NCBI GenBank assembly: GCA_949316495.1
Contig: OX439003.1
Location: 44,093,725 to 44,157,724, forward strand
Source of the DNA: Amphiduros pacificus
Lineage: Eukaryota; Annelida; Polychaeta; Phyllodocida; Hesionidae
Length of the DNA stretch: 64,000 nt
Direction: 5' to 3'
A program made the translations under genes and the position numbers. Below the pieces are notes generated by a model. The model saw only the letters and a program-made list of their open reading frames with translations. It made no database searches and was not told where the DNA came from. The stretch's first letter is position 1; each line of letters opens with the position of its first letter. Positions 51,801 to 64,000 of this stretch are shown here, piece by piece.

Positions 51801-54800
51801 ACTGGATTAAATTCTGAGTTAAATGCTATTAAAAGCACTGTTATTGTAGTCAATAATTTCTGCACTGAGATGATGTTTTGTTATTTATAATAATTTAGTA
51901 GCCAAAACTCTTGCATCCTGCTACAAGACACTTTTATGTCCAAAACATTGTTTCATCTATAATGGAGCCACAAGAGCTGAAAACAACCAGAATTTGCTGA
52001 CAAACAAGATATTCTGGTGTGTGGCATCTTCAGGACAGGATAATGGTAGTTCACCTGAGCCCTGGGGTGATTAGACCACACCTGAGTCTAGACTGTCGGG
52101 TGTACACACCTGGCCTCAATTAGTCCCTGGTCAGTGGTGGGGCAAGGGAAAGGCTATACCTCTCACAGCGCCCTCTACAGGCATAAACACATCAACTCAA
52201 CACTTACAACTGAACATTATAAAATGAAACAAATCTAATGAAACAAATATAACAACCTCTTCCGACCACATATCATTTAAATATACCCCAGATCTTTGAA
52301 AAATATCTGGTGACATTTGCAATTTCACAAAAGCTTTAAAGCAGTAGTTTCCCAAGCATAATCAAGTTTATACTAACAGTGCATTTGCTAATTAGTTCAA
52401 TCTCAAGTTTCAGACAACTCTGAGACAATATAATGTGATACATATGCCTGTCTGATGTATTAATTGATCTTGCCTTTGGTCATAAAATGATATCTCACAT
52501 TTGACTAATATCTTCATTTGAAAGCCACAGATATCATTATGAGAGTTGACACAAACAAAGACCAAGCAGATGGATTTATGAACCTACCTAGTTGTTATCT
52601 CATCAAGTCTGTCATTGATCTATAATGTGATTTGCTGCTTTCCGTTTCCCTTCTTTCTCCCTCATTAGGTACATGTGACTCAAATATGGAACCCACACAG
52701 ACAGAATGCTTGGCATCAAAGAGAACTAAACAGGTTATTCTCCATGTCAGTCAATGCCCCCATGATGCTGAGCAAAAAAAAAAACATAAAAAACCATAAG
52801 CCCCTTGCAGATGACAATCTTTAAAAAAAATCGGAAACACACAAAAAGCTCTCAAAAATCCAACCATTAAAAAAAAAAAAAACCAAGATGGTAACCTATT
52901 AATTAGAGTCACAAAAAATAATCAATTGTTAGTGTGATGTCACATGGGTGGGTTAATACCAAGAACATACCTTGTCTGACCACTAAGTACAGTCCAAACA
53001 GCAATAGATCATTATCTGTGGCTGGTTATTTCGGATGTCTACATTGAGGCTTTGAGGGTAGATTCCAACTGCTAGTTAAAATGACATTGGACTTTGGGTG
53101 ATGTTTGAAATTTGGGTGATGTTTGTTCAACAATTTTAAAGATGCAGCACAGCTAAATCTTTGCTTTGTGCCTCAGGATAGTTTGTATATCTAACTACTT
53201 ATACCTCAGAGTAAAATACTGTATGACTCTAAGCTTACATCCAGCCCAGCCAGTACATTGTAAAACTTGTATTCCATGCTGATCAGTCTTTGGTTAGAGT
53301 TAGTTTGCCTACTTATCAGATGCAGCACATCTGGAGCACTGCAACACTTGATGTTAGGGGCCATGTGGTATAACTCACTTGTGGCATTCTCATGCAAGCT
53401 CTCATTACTAACTGATTGCCCCTATTGTGAACTACACTCACAGATCAATCCCATCCCAAAAGAATTGATTTTGTGGGCTCTTATATCTATATTCAAAATA
53501 CATGATACAATATATTTTGAATTTAAATCTAAATTAGAGTTTGATATGGCAACATTCACTGATGTTCTTGAACATTTTTCACTCCTGTTTTTTTGGTCTC
53601 CAGGTCTTGTGTGTAATTTTTTTCTGTTCCCAAGATCTGTCAGGGTCGTGATTCAAATTGATAATGTGGACAAAGCTTGAGGCAAATGGAAAATTCTGAT
53701 GACCTAAATGTCTGCAGAAAAAAAATGCTGCCAAGTCCTGGTACATTATTCATCAGATCAAACTTCTCCCACTGTATGGTTGCCATGGTAACTCTGAAAA
53801 TAAACATTTGCTACACTTTCCCCTTGTTGATCCCTCATAATCCAAAGACTGCATGCAAGTTTCCATGGCAACCTTTTGATCAGGTGCTAATCACATCAGT
53901 TTTATCAATATCGGTTTCACATCATTTTGGTAATAAATACCTCAACTGAGTTTGTGAAAGAGATGATTAAGGACCCAATATAAAAGATCTGAACTTAGAA
54001 TGACTGTGAGCTGGAAAAATAATTGTAAGAATCTTAAAATGCTACTGTTATTGGTTGTAGTGGATTGAAAAAAACTCTTCCTGGCAACACAGGGGTGCCT
54101 GTTTAATGTTAGACCCAATTAGACTAACTCATTTTAATTGCTCACACCAAATAACTAATAATCTAATCGCAAATTAACAACAACAAAAACAATATCCATT
54201 TCTTGACCAACTAAAACACTCACATCTATAATTGTGAGTTGGTTGAAATTTTGATTGTGAGTTAAAGCCAAGTAAAAGGGTCACTATGCATGTTTCATAA
54301 CCAGAAATTGATAAACCTGTGCTTTAAGGTTAGACAACTCATGCCTCTTAACAATATGCAAGAGTTGCAAAATATTCTGTAATGAAGGTTTTTTTTCTAT
54401 CTTACATGACAATAACCTTGTCTCCAAATCCATAGCAAAAAGTATGGCTTAAAAACTCAAAGGGAAAATTATTAATAGCTGCAGCAGGTGAGATCAGTAA
54501 AGGTCAAGGCTAGAATATTTTGACAAGACACTAATATAAGAATAAGGCTAAATATCAAGGCCTGGCTATGCTCGTATAGAAACTGTCATTCAATAGTCAA
54601 GGTGAGGTAAAAAAAGTACAGTATCAGAATGTCCTAATACTGTGAGATTCATACTCACGAGTTATCTTACCCTAAGGTTCTGCTAAAGTCCTATACCGGT
54701 CCCTAAGAGACCATATTCAGACTGACAACTAGCCATACTGTTTCCCTGATGAGCATGATAAGCATTTCCACACATATCTATATCCAATATATATATACAT

Positions 54801-57180
54801 ATCCCTCCTTTGATGCCGGATGCATTTTATAGTAAAATGAATACACAACAATACAAAAATAGCCATCATCACTTCCTCGATGATTTATTCATGGGAACAT
54901 CTTTTGATGATAGTGATAATGATTTCAGTAGGAAATGGTTTGGAGTTACAAAAGAAGCAATTTGGGAGGTTTAACTAAGAAATGTGAATGGGTTTTCTCT
55001 TGGGTTGCTGCTGTTGTTGCCAGGGTTCAATAATGGCTCCTCTTCCAGGCCAAGTGCTGATAACATTATTGTGATGGACGGCAACACAAATAAATCCATC
55101 ATCATATTGTTTGCCAGGAATAACTGCCCTTTTTCATGCTGGCCAAGCAGTATGATTGCAATCCAACATTATCTTTTTGCCACATTGCAAGCGTTCTCCA
55201 CATATCCTATATTGTATGCTCATATGTGTGTGAGCCAACTTTCCTGAAACCTTCTATGACATTGATTGGATATTTAGCAAGTTAGAACCTAATCATTGGA
55301 GCAAAAAGAAGTTTCTACTCTACATAATCATTGGTCATTGTTCTAATTTGTTGGGAGTGGGGTGCAGGCCAGGAGAGCCTTATTGGCATAATTGATGCAC
55401 AATATCAATACCTCATTATGAGGTATTGACAATATACATAGTGCAACTGTGTACAAGTGCACTTTTAGTATTATCTATTCAAAACTAAAATCATCAAACA
55501 AAATGCGATACCCCATTAACAGTCATTCAAATATCAAAATTCAGATCGGTTGCTTATTTCTATCTTCAAAATTGTAAATGTGCTCTGCTTGATGAGAAAT
55601 ATATGAGCACAAAAGATTGAAATAATGATCAACAGATCTATTGATGTCATAAAAATTAAAACATAAAATTTTGTACATAATTTATCTTAATGAGGCTAAT
55701 CAGTTACCCAACAGAGTACTTGATATCTGGGCTAGTTTGCTTCAGACTTCAGGTTTTTATTTGTACAGTTTGCTTCCAGAGTGCTAGGATAGCAGCTATA
55801 AGTGAGAGTTGATTGTCACACACCAGGTGGTGCTGGTTTAGGACCTGACAGATATCACAACAAACTACTAGATACCAGGCTTCATCATGAGAACTTTACA
55901 AGACGAAAGAAATATAAAGTACATTCTAAAAAAAGTAATAGTTTCCACACATGAACTACATATTTTTTTATATCTCAACAAGAAATTTGAAAGCAACATA
56001 TCTGTGATAATACAGAACATGATAACCATATAATAATCAATATATATATGTTATGAATCATACTTAGAAATGTGTTAAATATCAAATTACTATTCTGACA
56101 ATATTCTCACCTAATAACATAAATGCAAATGGATACATTCAAAACATATAAATATGGAAAAGAAGATAAATGGTTTTTTATGTCAGTTGTTTTCCTGTTC
56201 TTTATTTCATTGAGCTACAAAATGTATGTGATGGGTTTGAGTGGTGTTTTTGTTGGGTGGGTGTGATGTGGCATGCAGACTTTGGACATGGCAGCTCAGC
56301 AGGCTGTTTTACCAGGGTTTCATCATCAATCAAGTCTGGGTCTGTATATCACATATTCACCCATGCAGATTTTTTTATGCAGAGATAAACATTATAGAAT
56401 GTTGAGAAAATAAATTACTTTCAAATTATATAATTTTTTAAGCTTAATAAACTTAATTAATGGTTATTAATAATTAAGGGTGTCACAGAAATACCCAAAA
56501 GACATGTTCCTAACTCAAAATAAATTACTAAGTGTTGCATGTGCATGACACAGCTCATGTTGAATCATTCTTTTTGCATTACTAAAGTTGATATTTAATG
56601 GCTGCAATGGTAACAAGATAAGGATCATCAATATTTCTGCTGACAAGTTATAGAAAATTTGGAATTGATTTACATTTCAATTAATCAAGAGATGGACAAT
56701 TTGTCAACTTTCCTTTCCTTTTTGGGTAATTTTGGGTAACTTTTGGCAAAAAAAGTGGCTCATGTGACTGAATCGGTGAATGTGTCCCTTTTCGTGAAGA
56801 GCATAAAAAAATAAATAAAAGATGGCAGAAATACATTAATTTGAAAGAGCTAGTTTAAAAAGAATATTAGTAAATGACATGAATTACAATAATCATTTAG
56901 TGTTCATCAGTTTCTGATTCAATTAACAATGATATTCAATAAAAATTCCAGATTTTTTTTCTTCAAAATGTAGAGTTTCCAAGTACTTCTGACACTCTGC
57001 CATCCAAATTCAAGTGTATTAATGGCCACGACCGACTTCAGTGATGACTCAAGTTTGAAAACGTGAAGTTTCCACAACATCAAGAGCCAAAGAACAGTTC
57101 AAACCAAAATAAACTTTCTCATTTACATATACTTTTGGAAGTTATCAGTTTATTTGAGGTTAAAATAACAACATACCTCT
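48831..57180. other. Long non-coding stretch, nothing recognised
   Basis: 8.3 kb of AT-rich DNA left of POLR2L. Frames at 53267-53680 and 53677-53949 (+) lie end to end but resemble no protein I know. No mobile element was recognised. Confidence 0.45.
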
Positions 57181-57189
57181 TTAATTGGA

Positions 57190-57330
57190 GAAAAAGATGT
57201 GTATTCCAATGAATGTTGCTTCGCGTGGAGTTCAGCTTCCGATATCAACATTTCAGTGACCCATTTCCAGGAAAAGTAGGTCAAGGGTCAGTTTTATAAA
57301 TTACTCCATCTGGTGGAGACACGCAACATT
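57190..57330. promoter_or_regulatory. Probable POLR2L promoter, possibly bidirectional
   Basis: This lies just upstream of the inferred non-coding first exon. It contains a CCAAT (near 57207), an ETS-like CTTCCG (near 57236) and a nuclear-receptor-like GGTCAAGGGTCA (near 57283), and is less AT-rich than the flanks. No TATA box is obvious. The start site is not determined. Leftward transcription towards the tetraspanin gene is possible. Confidence 0.4.
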
Positions 57331-57364
57331 ACTGGAAAAACACAGACACGCCGGGTCAAGCTTG
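57300..57364 (+). other. POLR2L: Probable POLR2L non-coding exon 1 (3' end defined by a donor)
   Basis: A good donor, CTTG|GTAAGA, ends this segment at 57364. The coding exon has an acceptor at its front, so a spliced leader must exist upstream, and this is the best candidate. The left boundary is a guess. Intron 1 would be 57365-58632 and contains a LINE 3' end. Confidence 0.5.
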
Positions 57365-57796
57365 GTAAGAATATCATGATTTATGGGTATATTTTGGAAG
57401 TAAAATATATTTATTAAACTGTATTATAATATAAGGATTGAGGTTCCATCGTTAAACGTAACTATTTTGCGTTAGTTATGCTATAAAAGTATAATTTTAC
57501 AAAGACGTAAATTCGAGACATAGATGAGCGATAACTGGGTATTTTGTCTGTCTTGCTCGTCCGAGAAGAAAAATCGAAAATTGTGACTAAAACACATGCG
57601 TGGTATGACCATTCCAAGATATAGTTTGAATTTTTAAATTCACCCACTACAATGCATGCAAGTATTGCGCGAAAGCCCTGTTCACACAGCTGTGTAACGT
57701 ACTTACTTCAAAGTCAATTACAACAATGAAATTTTATTTTTTCTCTCATGTCATGATTGACATGAATTTTGGATCTTTTCAATTTGTCTTAAACTC

Positions 57797-57905
57797 CACT
57801 CTACATCTACAAGTTTTCTCGGCAAAACCAATTGGCATCACATTGAGAATGAAACAAGCCTTTGTTTGACATTCTTTTTTCTGAAGCATGCAGTGGTGAT
57901 GAAGT
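57797..57905 (-). mobile_element. LINE 3' end, decayed copy, in POLR2L intron 1
   Basis: On the - strand TGCCAATTGGTTTTGCCGAG is followed by a TAGATGTAGA tail, as in the copy at 59903-60020. The upstream extent is uncertain and could reach about 58016. One arm of the terminal hairpin has decayed here. Confidence 0.5.
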
Positions 57906-58558
57906 GGATTGGAAACTGGCAGTGGCAAGAAGTTGGCTTTGAGGCTTTCGATGCTTACAGCACTTGGTAGTTCCTTTTCGCTTCCCACATGCATGGGAGT
58001 GTGCACGCAAATGCACGTGACTTTACACTTTGCATGGATTTGTTATGCAAACTACAGTATTCACAACTGTATTGATGATTTATAAATGTATGAAATCATG
58101 AGAATTTCAAGAGGAAAACAGAACTTTATAAATTTATGTATTAGATTTTACTACGTTTTGGCTGTGGAAATGACTGCCATAATTATGAACATTATAGCAA
58201 ATTGCATGAGCCTGATGCGTTCCACATGAGTTTGGTCAACTTTGGTGCTTGACCACACATGTCTCATGTGTCAGTTATAATACATGTTGATATAAGTTTC
58301 TAGACATGACAACTGATATAATGACCACCATTCTGTATGTGGAAAAAAGGCTAATCAGTTTTGGTATCTTGAAGAACAGAAAGAATGTTATGAGTGTAAT
58401 AAACTGATTGTAATAAAATGACATGTCAGTCAACATTTATTCCACAATGAGCAAAGATTGCATGTCTATAAAGCTCATCCATGCATAACATTTGAACACA
58501 CCAGGTGGCAGCAGGGCCCTCTTGAGCAGTGAAAATTACATGAGTTGAAAAGGTCTAA

Positions 58559-59259
<701 letters not shown>

Positions 59260-59511
59260 TCTCAACATCATCAACTCCATCATCTATGTTCAGGATCCAT
59301 TCATCAACATCTTCATCATCAGCAGATATCATTTTATCTCAAACAGATTTCATCCCTTCATTGATATAAAAGACACAGTCTATATGCATTTATCATTTTT
59401 GTAATGACTATTATAATGTAAAATATGTTATTTAACTCATAACTATGAGATGTGAATACAAAACTGTATTGAAAATAAGTTAAAACAGCCTGAATTTGAC
59501 ACTGAACTTGA

Positions 59512-59670
59512 AATAAATCTCAAGATATTTTGAAAGTTTACATAACTATGCAATATTTAAATGTTTTTGAGTAAAATTAATGTATGGCAAATTAAAATCA
59601 GTCACATGCAAGTTCAGTCACATGCAAAACATAAGATCAGTGAAATATTTTCATATGTAAAATTAATAAA
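59512..59670 (+). terminator. POLR2L: POLR2L poly(A) signals
   Basis: AATAAA occurs at 59512-59517 and 59665-59670. The second is followed by a GT/T-rich stretch (tgatgtgttcttcaattttttt), typical of a cleavage site near 59690. The 3' UTR would be about 260-430 bases. Confidence 0.65.
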
Positions 59671-59902
59671 ATTTAATTTGTAATGATGTGTTCTTCAATT
59701 TTTTTAAAACACAATTAAGTGAACTAACTCTTGTATCACAAAACATATTTACAATTAATACAAACCCTATGTAATTGTTTGACAAATGGTGATTTAAAAA
59801 ATTAAACTATGGCAGGATGTACAAATTGACATATTTAGAAATCGAAACAAAATTAAAAGCTAAGTTATGCAATTTCACAATATATATAAAATTTAGTGAA
59901 CC

Positions 59903-60020
59903 AACATCTACATCTACATCTATATGTTTACTCGGCAAAACCAATTGGCATCCCGCCGAGAAAACATAATATAGTCTGAGATTTCCAGATATTTGCCCCT
60001 CCTCAGGTACCTGCAATTGG
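59903..60020 (-). mobile_element. LINE 3' end with terminal hairpin and TAGATG tail
   Basis: On the - strand the sequence ends CTCGGC..GCCGAG, a 6-bp hairpin (arms at 59955-59960 and 59931-59936) around a TGCCAATTGG loop. After a short spacer comes (TAGATG)n at about 59905-59922. A hairpin followed by a short microsatellite is typical of CR1/L2-like LINE 3' ends, where the reverse transcriptase recognises the RNA. No reverse transcriptase coding sequence is present, so the copy is 5'-truncated. Confidence 0.6.
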
Positions 60021-60600
60021 AAGAAAAGTCTTAAGATGGCTACAGCGCTAATACATTCGGAGATAATACTGAGTAACCCTGTTGACTAACGGCTTATTCC
60101 AACCCCAAAAGCAAAACTGGCACAAGCAAAAGATGTTTGCTCATTTTACCATGAATTGTCTTGGAAATATTTGTCTTCCCCAAAAAAATGCCTTACATAC
60201 TCTAAATACATAGACCTTATGCTGATCTCCATGATTTTTTCCCCCAATTGCAATCTTTGTAAAACTAAGCTTGAATGAAAATTGTACAATTAAAAAATGT
60301 ATCCTTGATTATGGAAACAGGCAGGGGGCCTTTTTGTGAGACGAGATAAAATTCAAAAGAACCACCTTACGCCTCCTTATTAGCGCTGTGAACCCAGTTT
60401 ATCAACATCAAGCATATATTCTCATGAATGAGATTATTATTCCCCTAAACTTAATTAAGAGCAGTGGTAAAGGGATTTCTATCATTTACATAAATTTTTG
60501 ATTAGGAAGGATACCTGCTGCATTAACAGTGACATCTGATGAGTAAAGTATGAAGTGCCCTCTGGTGAAATTTAGATAGTGTGTAAACGGGCAAAAATTT
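60021..60600. other. Non-coding stretch, nothing recognised
   Basis: No exon or repeat recognised. Confidence 0.5.
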
Positions 60601-60639
60601 GATCCAAATTCATTATTGCACTCTTTTCATTCTCGAGTA

Positions 60640-60866
60640 GACCAATCAAAATTATTGTAATATATGGCGTCGTCTGGACCAAACTGTAAAAGATTCTGTG
60701 ATTGGTGGAGAGGACTGACCTACTTAGCCGGCTTGGCTCGGAAAGACAGCTCCTGTTTGAATGGTTTGTGATTTAAGTTTGTTGGTGGCAACAAGACAGG
60801 AATGATACTCACCCTGTAAGAGTCCAGATATTATTATATACCTGTCCAGCCAAGCAAGGTTCAGTG
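60640..60866 (+). promoter_or_regulatory. Promoter-like patch ending in a splice donor
   Basis: Opposed CCAAT boxes (GACCAATCAAAA near 60640 and GATTGGTGG near 60700) precede a GC-richer stretch that ends at a strong donor, CAGTG|GTGAGT (60867). This could be the non-coding first exon of a + strand gene lying beyond the right edge. No coding exon was found to 64000. Confidence 0.3.
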
Positions 60867-63496
60867 GTGAGTATAAATTATCTTTGGCATTGCCCAAATT
60901 TCACTAGGTTTTGTCAAGTTAACTTAGCATGAAGTGGTAAGGGTGGCTGTCAAAATGTCATGTTGCCAGACATCCAATCACTCCTTATTCTGGGCCTTAT
61001 TTAGCATAGCCTATATTATGTTTAGTACTGAGGAGGCTATGATAGGCTATACCAATGTGGATAAAATGCGGGATAAAAAAGAGGATATATATGATACTGA
61101 GCATTCATAAACAATTGTTTTCATGCATGCATGTTGAATATAATCACCTTATTATAAAAACTAATACTACAATTGCCAGTAGACAGTGTGGTGCCATTGA
61201 TATGTAGCCTTGGGCACAGGCTGTGACATATGTCCATGGCAAAAGTCAGTAATGATAGTTTATCGTTCATTAAAAAAATCTGGTGACCTGAGTTTGTGTA
61301 GCAGCATGACAGTATCTAATTAACTAATACATTTTCTGCTCGTGCTTGTTCAGCCTGTTAGACTGAAAGTGAAAGTTCATGAAACTTTTCAGATTGAAAA
61401 GAGTCTGTTTTTACTTTGCATGACATGAAATGATTCCACAAGGAAATTTGGGTTTTTAGCAAGAAGAACACTATTTGTGTTCATTGTTTGAAAATTTCTG
61501 AGCACATAATTATTTTGAATACATTCAACTTTTGTGCGAGTTTGCATTTTTTTAATATAATCACCTTATAAACACTTTCTTTAAACATTGGATCTTGAAC
61601 AATCTAATTTGATCATGACTTAAACATTTTATTAGAAAATGTAAAAGAATGTCCTTGAAAATATTTTAGTGTTAAAGGATTAAAAAAATTACTATATTCT
61701 TAATAGTTGATGCAAGTACTGCTTAGCAATTGATGAAGCTTGACAGAAGTTTTCTTCATCACAATCACAAACCCAACTGAACCTAAAATATATCATTACC
61801 TGAGGACAGTTTGATGAGCTCTGTTAGCATTTCTCTCAATTTTATTGTTTCAGTAAGTGAACATTATTATTAAACAATAATATTCTATCTGTCAGATAGA
61901 GAATATCAAATGTGTGGGTGTATTCTGTAAGTAAATTATAGATGCAAAAGAGAATGATAACTGATGAGCAAAATGGATATTGCAAAAGAAGATGAGAGAA
62001 ATCTTCATTTAATTATATTTTAATGGTTTCAGCACATTCCTGCATTTCCTTACATTTTGAACATAATCACAGTGGTAGAACATTAGCTTGAAAATAAAAT
62101 ATACGGAAAATCTTACTAATTAAGGTACCGGTACATGTTTTCTTTTGAAAACTGTAAAATATGTAAAGGACAGCTTTACTTTTGGAATGTTCATAGATAC
62201 ATTTTAGGATCAACATCAATTACTCATTTAAGTTGAGAATTAGATCAATAATTGTTTTGCAGATTTCCTTAATCAGGTTGAAAAAAATACAAGTTGTGCA
62301 AGTAGTTTGGGAGATGTAAACCCTTTATAGCAGACTTTTTAAAATTATATATTAGAATTAATGGTGTATATATGCACATATAAGTATATCTGAAAGACAT
62401 TATTTATAATGGTCTACATTATTTATACTGGTCTAGGTGAGACATTATTTTACAAAAAAAAGGAAATTTGTGATATTTGACCCCAAAAAAAGGAAATTTG
62501 TGATATTGCCCTTTTTTAGTCTGCATTATCAGCAAGTTTTCGGGAATGTGAGCATACTGTCAACATTTGAATGTAGTGACCAGTTTATGATTGGCTTGTT
62601 TCCACACTTATCATTTGCTTATCTGGTAAATAAGAAGAACAAATACATGTACAGATTACTGGTATAAACAATCAGTAAAGTAACCATTGAGGGCAGAACA
62701 ATTTGTATTGTATTGGTGATTTACACCTTCTTGATTTTTTTCTTTATTATGAACAACATCATGCAAAAATAAAACAATTCTATGCCAGCAAAAAGCTAAT
62801 GTCTCATTGCTTTCTCAAGATTTGAAATGTTTGACTGAGAAACTTATAATATGAGGATTGGTATGATTCATTCCGAGAAATATTTGTTCTGGTCGTTGGT
62901 TTATTAATGAATATAGTTACCAATACTATTGGTGATAAAGATGATTGCTGTTTGAAATGCAAATCCTTCCTCGTCTTAACATTAAATGGAGGCTATATTT
63001 TCCACATTTTACTGAATTATTGCTGATGTCAAGTTTTTAGCTTTGCATAGCATAACTTCTGCAGTGATGGGGAGACATTTGCCATTCTGTCCGTCAACTA
63101 TGATCATCTCCCCTGAAACTACATGTCCGAAATTCGGAATTCTGTTTGTACCGTAGGTAAGATATTGAAATGGATTTAAATATTTGGATTTGCAGGTATT
63201 TCTAGAAAATATTTCCAAACATAACAAAAAAGCAATGATGAACATAGCTCTAAGGACATTGACCATTTTTTTCACACAGATTATAAATGTGCCCAATTGA
63301 GTAAAGATTGTCAAAATTTTGACACAAAATGCTGCAGGAACAAAATAAAAATAGATTGATACATGCATATGTCAACAAAATATTTAATTAAAGCTCTCCT
63401 AATATTTATATGAAGTCCAATATGTTGCATTTGAAAAATATTTGAACACAATATCAGTAGGAAAGACAAACCTGGATCCAAATTCATTATTGCACT
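60867..63496. other. Non-coding stretch with a small direct repeat
   Basis: AAAAAAAGGAAATTTGTGAT is repeated twice at about 62453-62510. A 22-base segment at 63475-63496 is identical to 60601-60622. No exon recognised. Confidence 0.5.
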
Positions 63497-64000
63497 AGGT
63501 GGGTCAAGGTGGGTGAAACTTGTATCATTGTGGGGGTCAAGGTGGGTGAGAATTGTGTCATTGTAAGGATTATGGGGTCAAGGTGGGTGAAACCTGAATC
63601 ATTTTGAGGATTATGGGGGTCAAGGTGGGTGAAACTTGTATCATTTTGAGGATTATGGGGGTCAAGGTGGGTGAAACTTGTATCATTGTGGGGGTCAAGG
63701 TGGGTGAGAATTGTGTCATTGTAAGGATTATGGGGTCAAGGTGGGTGAAACCTGAATCATTTTGAGGATTATGGGGGTCAAGGTGGGTGAAACCTGAATC
63801 ATTTTGAGGATTATGGGGGTCAAGGTGGGTGAAACCTGAATCATTTTGAGGATTATGGGGGTCAAGGTGGGTGAAACTTGTATCATTGTGGGGGTCAAGG
63901 TGGGTGAGACTTGTATCATTGTGGGGGTCAAGGTGGGTGAGAATTGTGTCATTGTAAGGATTATGGGGTCAAGGTGGGTGAAACCTGAATCATTTTGAGG
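63497..64000. repeat. G-rich 42/33-bp minisatellite, running past the window end
   Basis: The unit GGATTATGGGGGTCAAGGTG followed by ggtgaaacctgaatcattttga (42 bp) alternates with a shortened 33-bp form lacking aggattat. At least 12 copies are visible and the right edge is not reached. Both lengths are multiples of three, so a repetitive - strand frame stays open. G runs within one unit could form two-tetrad quadruplexes. Confidence 0.95.

Noticed and set aside
53267-53949. Two abutting + strand frames as a split gene
   Set aside because: The second opens at a non-ATG codon and neither resembles a known protein. Chance is the simpler reading.
63728-63952. Repetitive Pro/Thr-rich - strand protein
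   Set aside because: Translation of the 42/33-bp array; no start, splice or domain support.

Overview
This is a stretch of animal (metazoan) nuclear genome. It is AT-rich, intron-bearing and gene-poor, and is filled with decayed mobile elements and minisatellites. The genes are split by GT-AG introns, there are tRNA-derived SINEs and LINE 3' ends, and no operon-like packing is seen. An invertebrate with a fairly large genome fits best. I cannot decide the phylum from the sequence.

Only two protein-coding genes can be named with confidence. On the + strand at 58649-59259 lies a complete gene for RPB10/RPABC5 (POLR2L), the 67-residue zinc-binding subunit shared by RNA polymerases I, II and III. 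It has two coding exons, a probable non-coding first exon ending at 57364, and poly(A) signals after the stop. On the - strand at 17983-18126 is the first coding exon of a tetraspanin, with an untranslated leader to 18210. Its TM1 is canonical, but it is preceded by an unusually long Gly/Arg/Tyr-rich cytoplasmic tail. Its later exons are not recognised to the left and may lie beyond the window start. The two genes are divergent. In human, POLR2L sits next to TSPAN4 (and close to CD151) on 11p15.5, also head to head as I recall, so the pair may be an ancient linkage.

Layout: 1-17.2 kb holds diverged tandem duplications, a 48-bp repeat inside a MITE (3.4-3.7 kb), a Kolobok/T2-like MITE (12.68-13.22 kb) and an irregular palindromic array (14.1-14.7 kb). 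A SINE and the tetraspanin exon follow at 17.2-18.2 kb. From 18.7 to 57 kb there is intergenic or first-intron DNA with a 16-bp array (18.7-19.2 kb), two more copies of the MITE family at 22.6 and 30.0 kb, (TA)47 at 31.4 kb and a 28-bp array changing to 33 bp (36.2-37.3 kb). It continues with a SINE inserted into a 35-bp repeat field (39.5-40.4 kb), a hexamer run (40.8 kb), 50-bp and 18-bp arrays (41.9-43.1 kb) and a 1.5-kb, 35-bp array (47.3-48.8 kb). POLR2L occupies 57.3-59.7 kb, with LINE 3' ends in its first intron and just downstream. A promoter-like patch lies at 60.6-60.9 kb. A G-rich 42/33-bp array runs off the right end from 63.5 kb.

The features most worth checking are the RG/YG-rich tetraspanin tail, the conserved gene pair, a tandemly duplicated splice acceptor in POLR2L that would create a premature stop, and the repeated finding that the minisatellite units carry a small inverted repeat.
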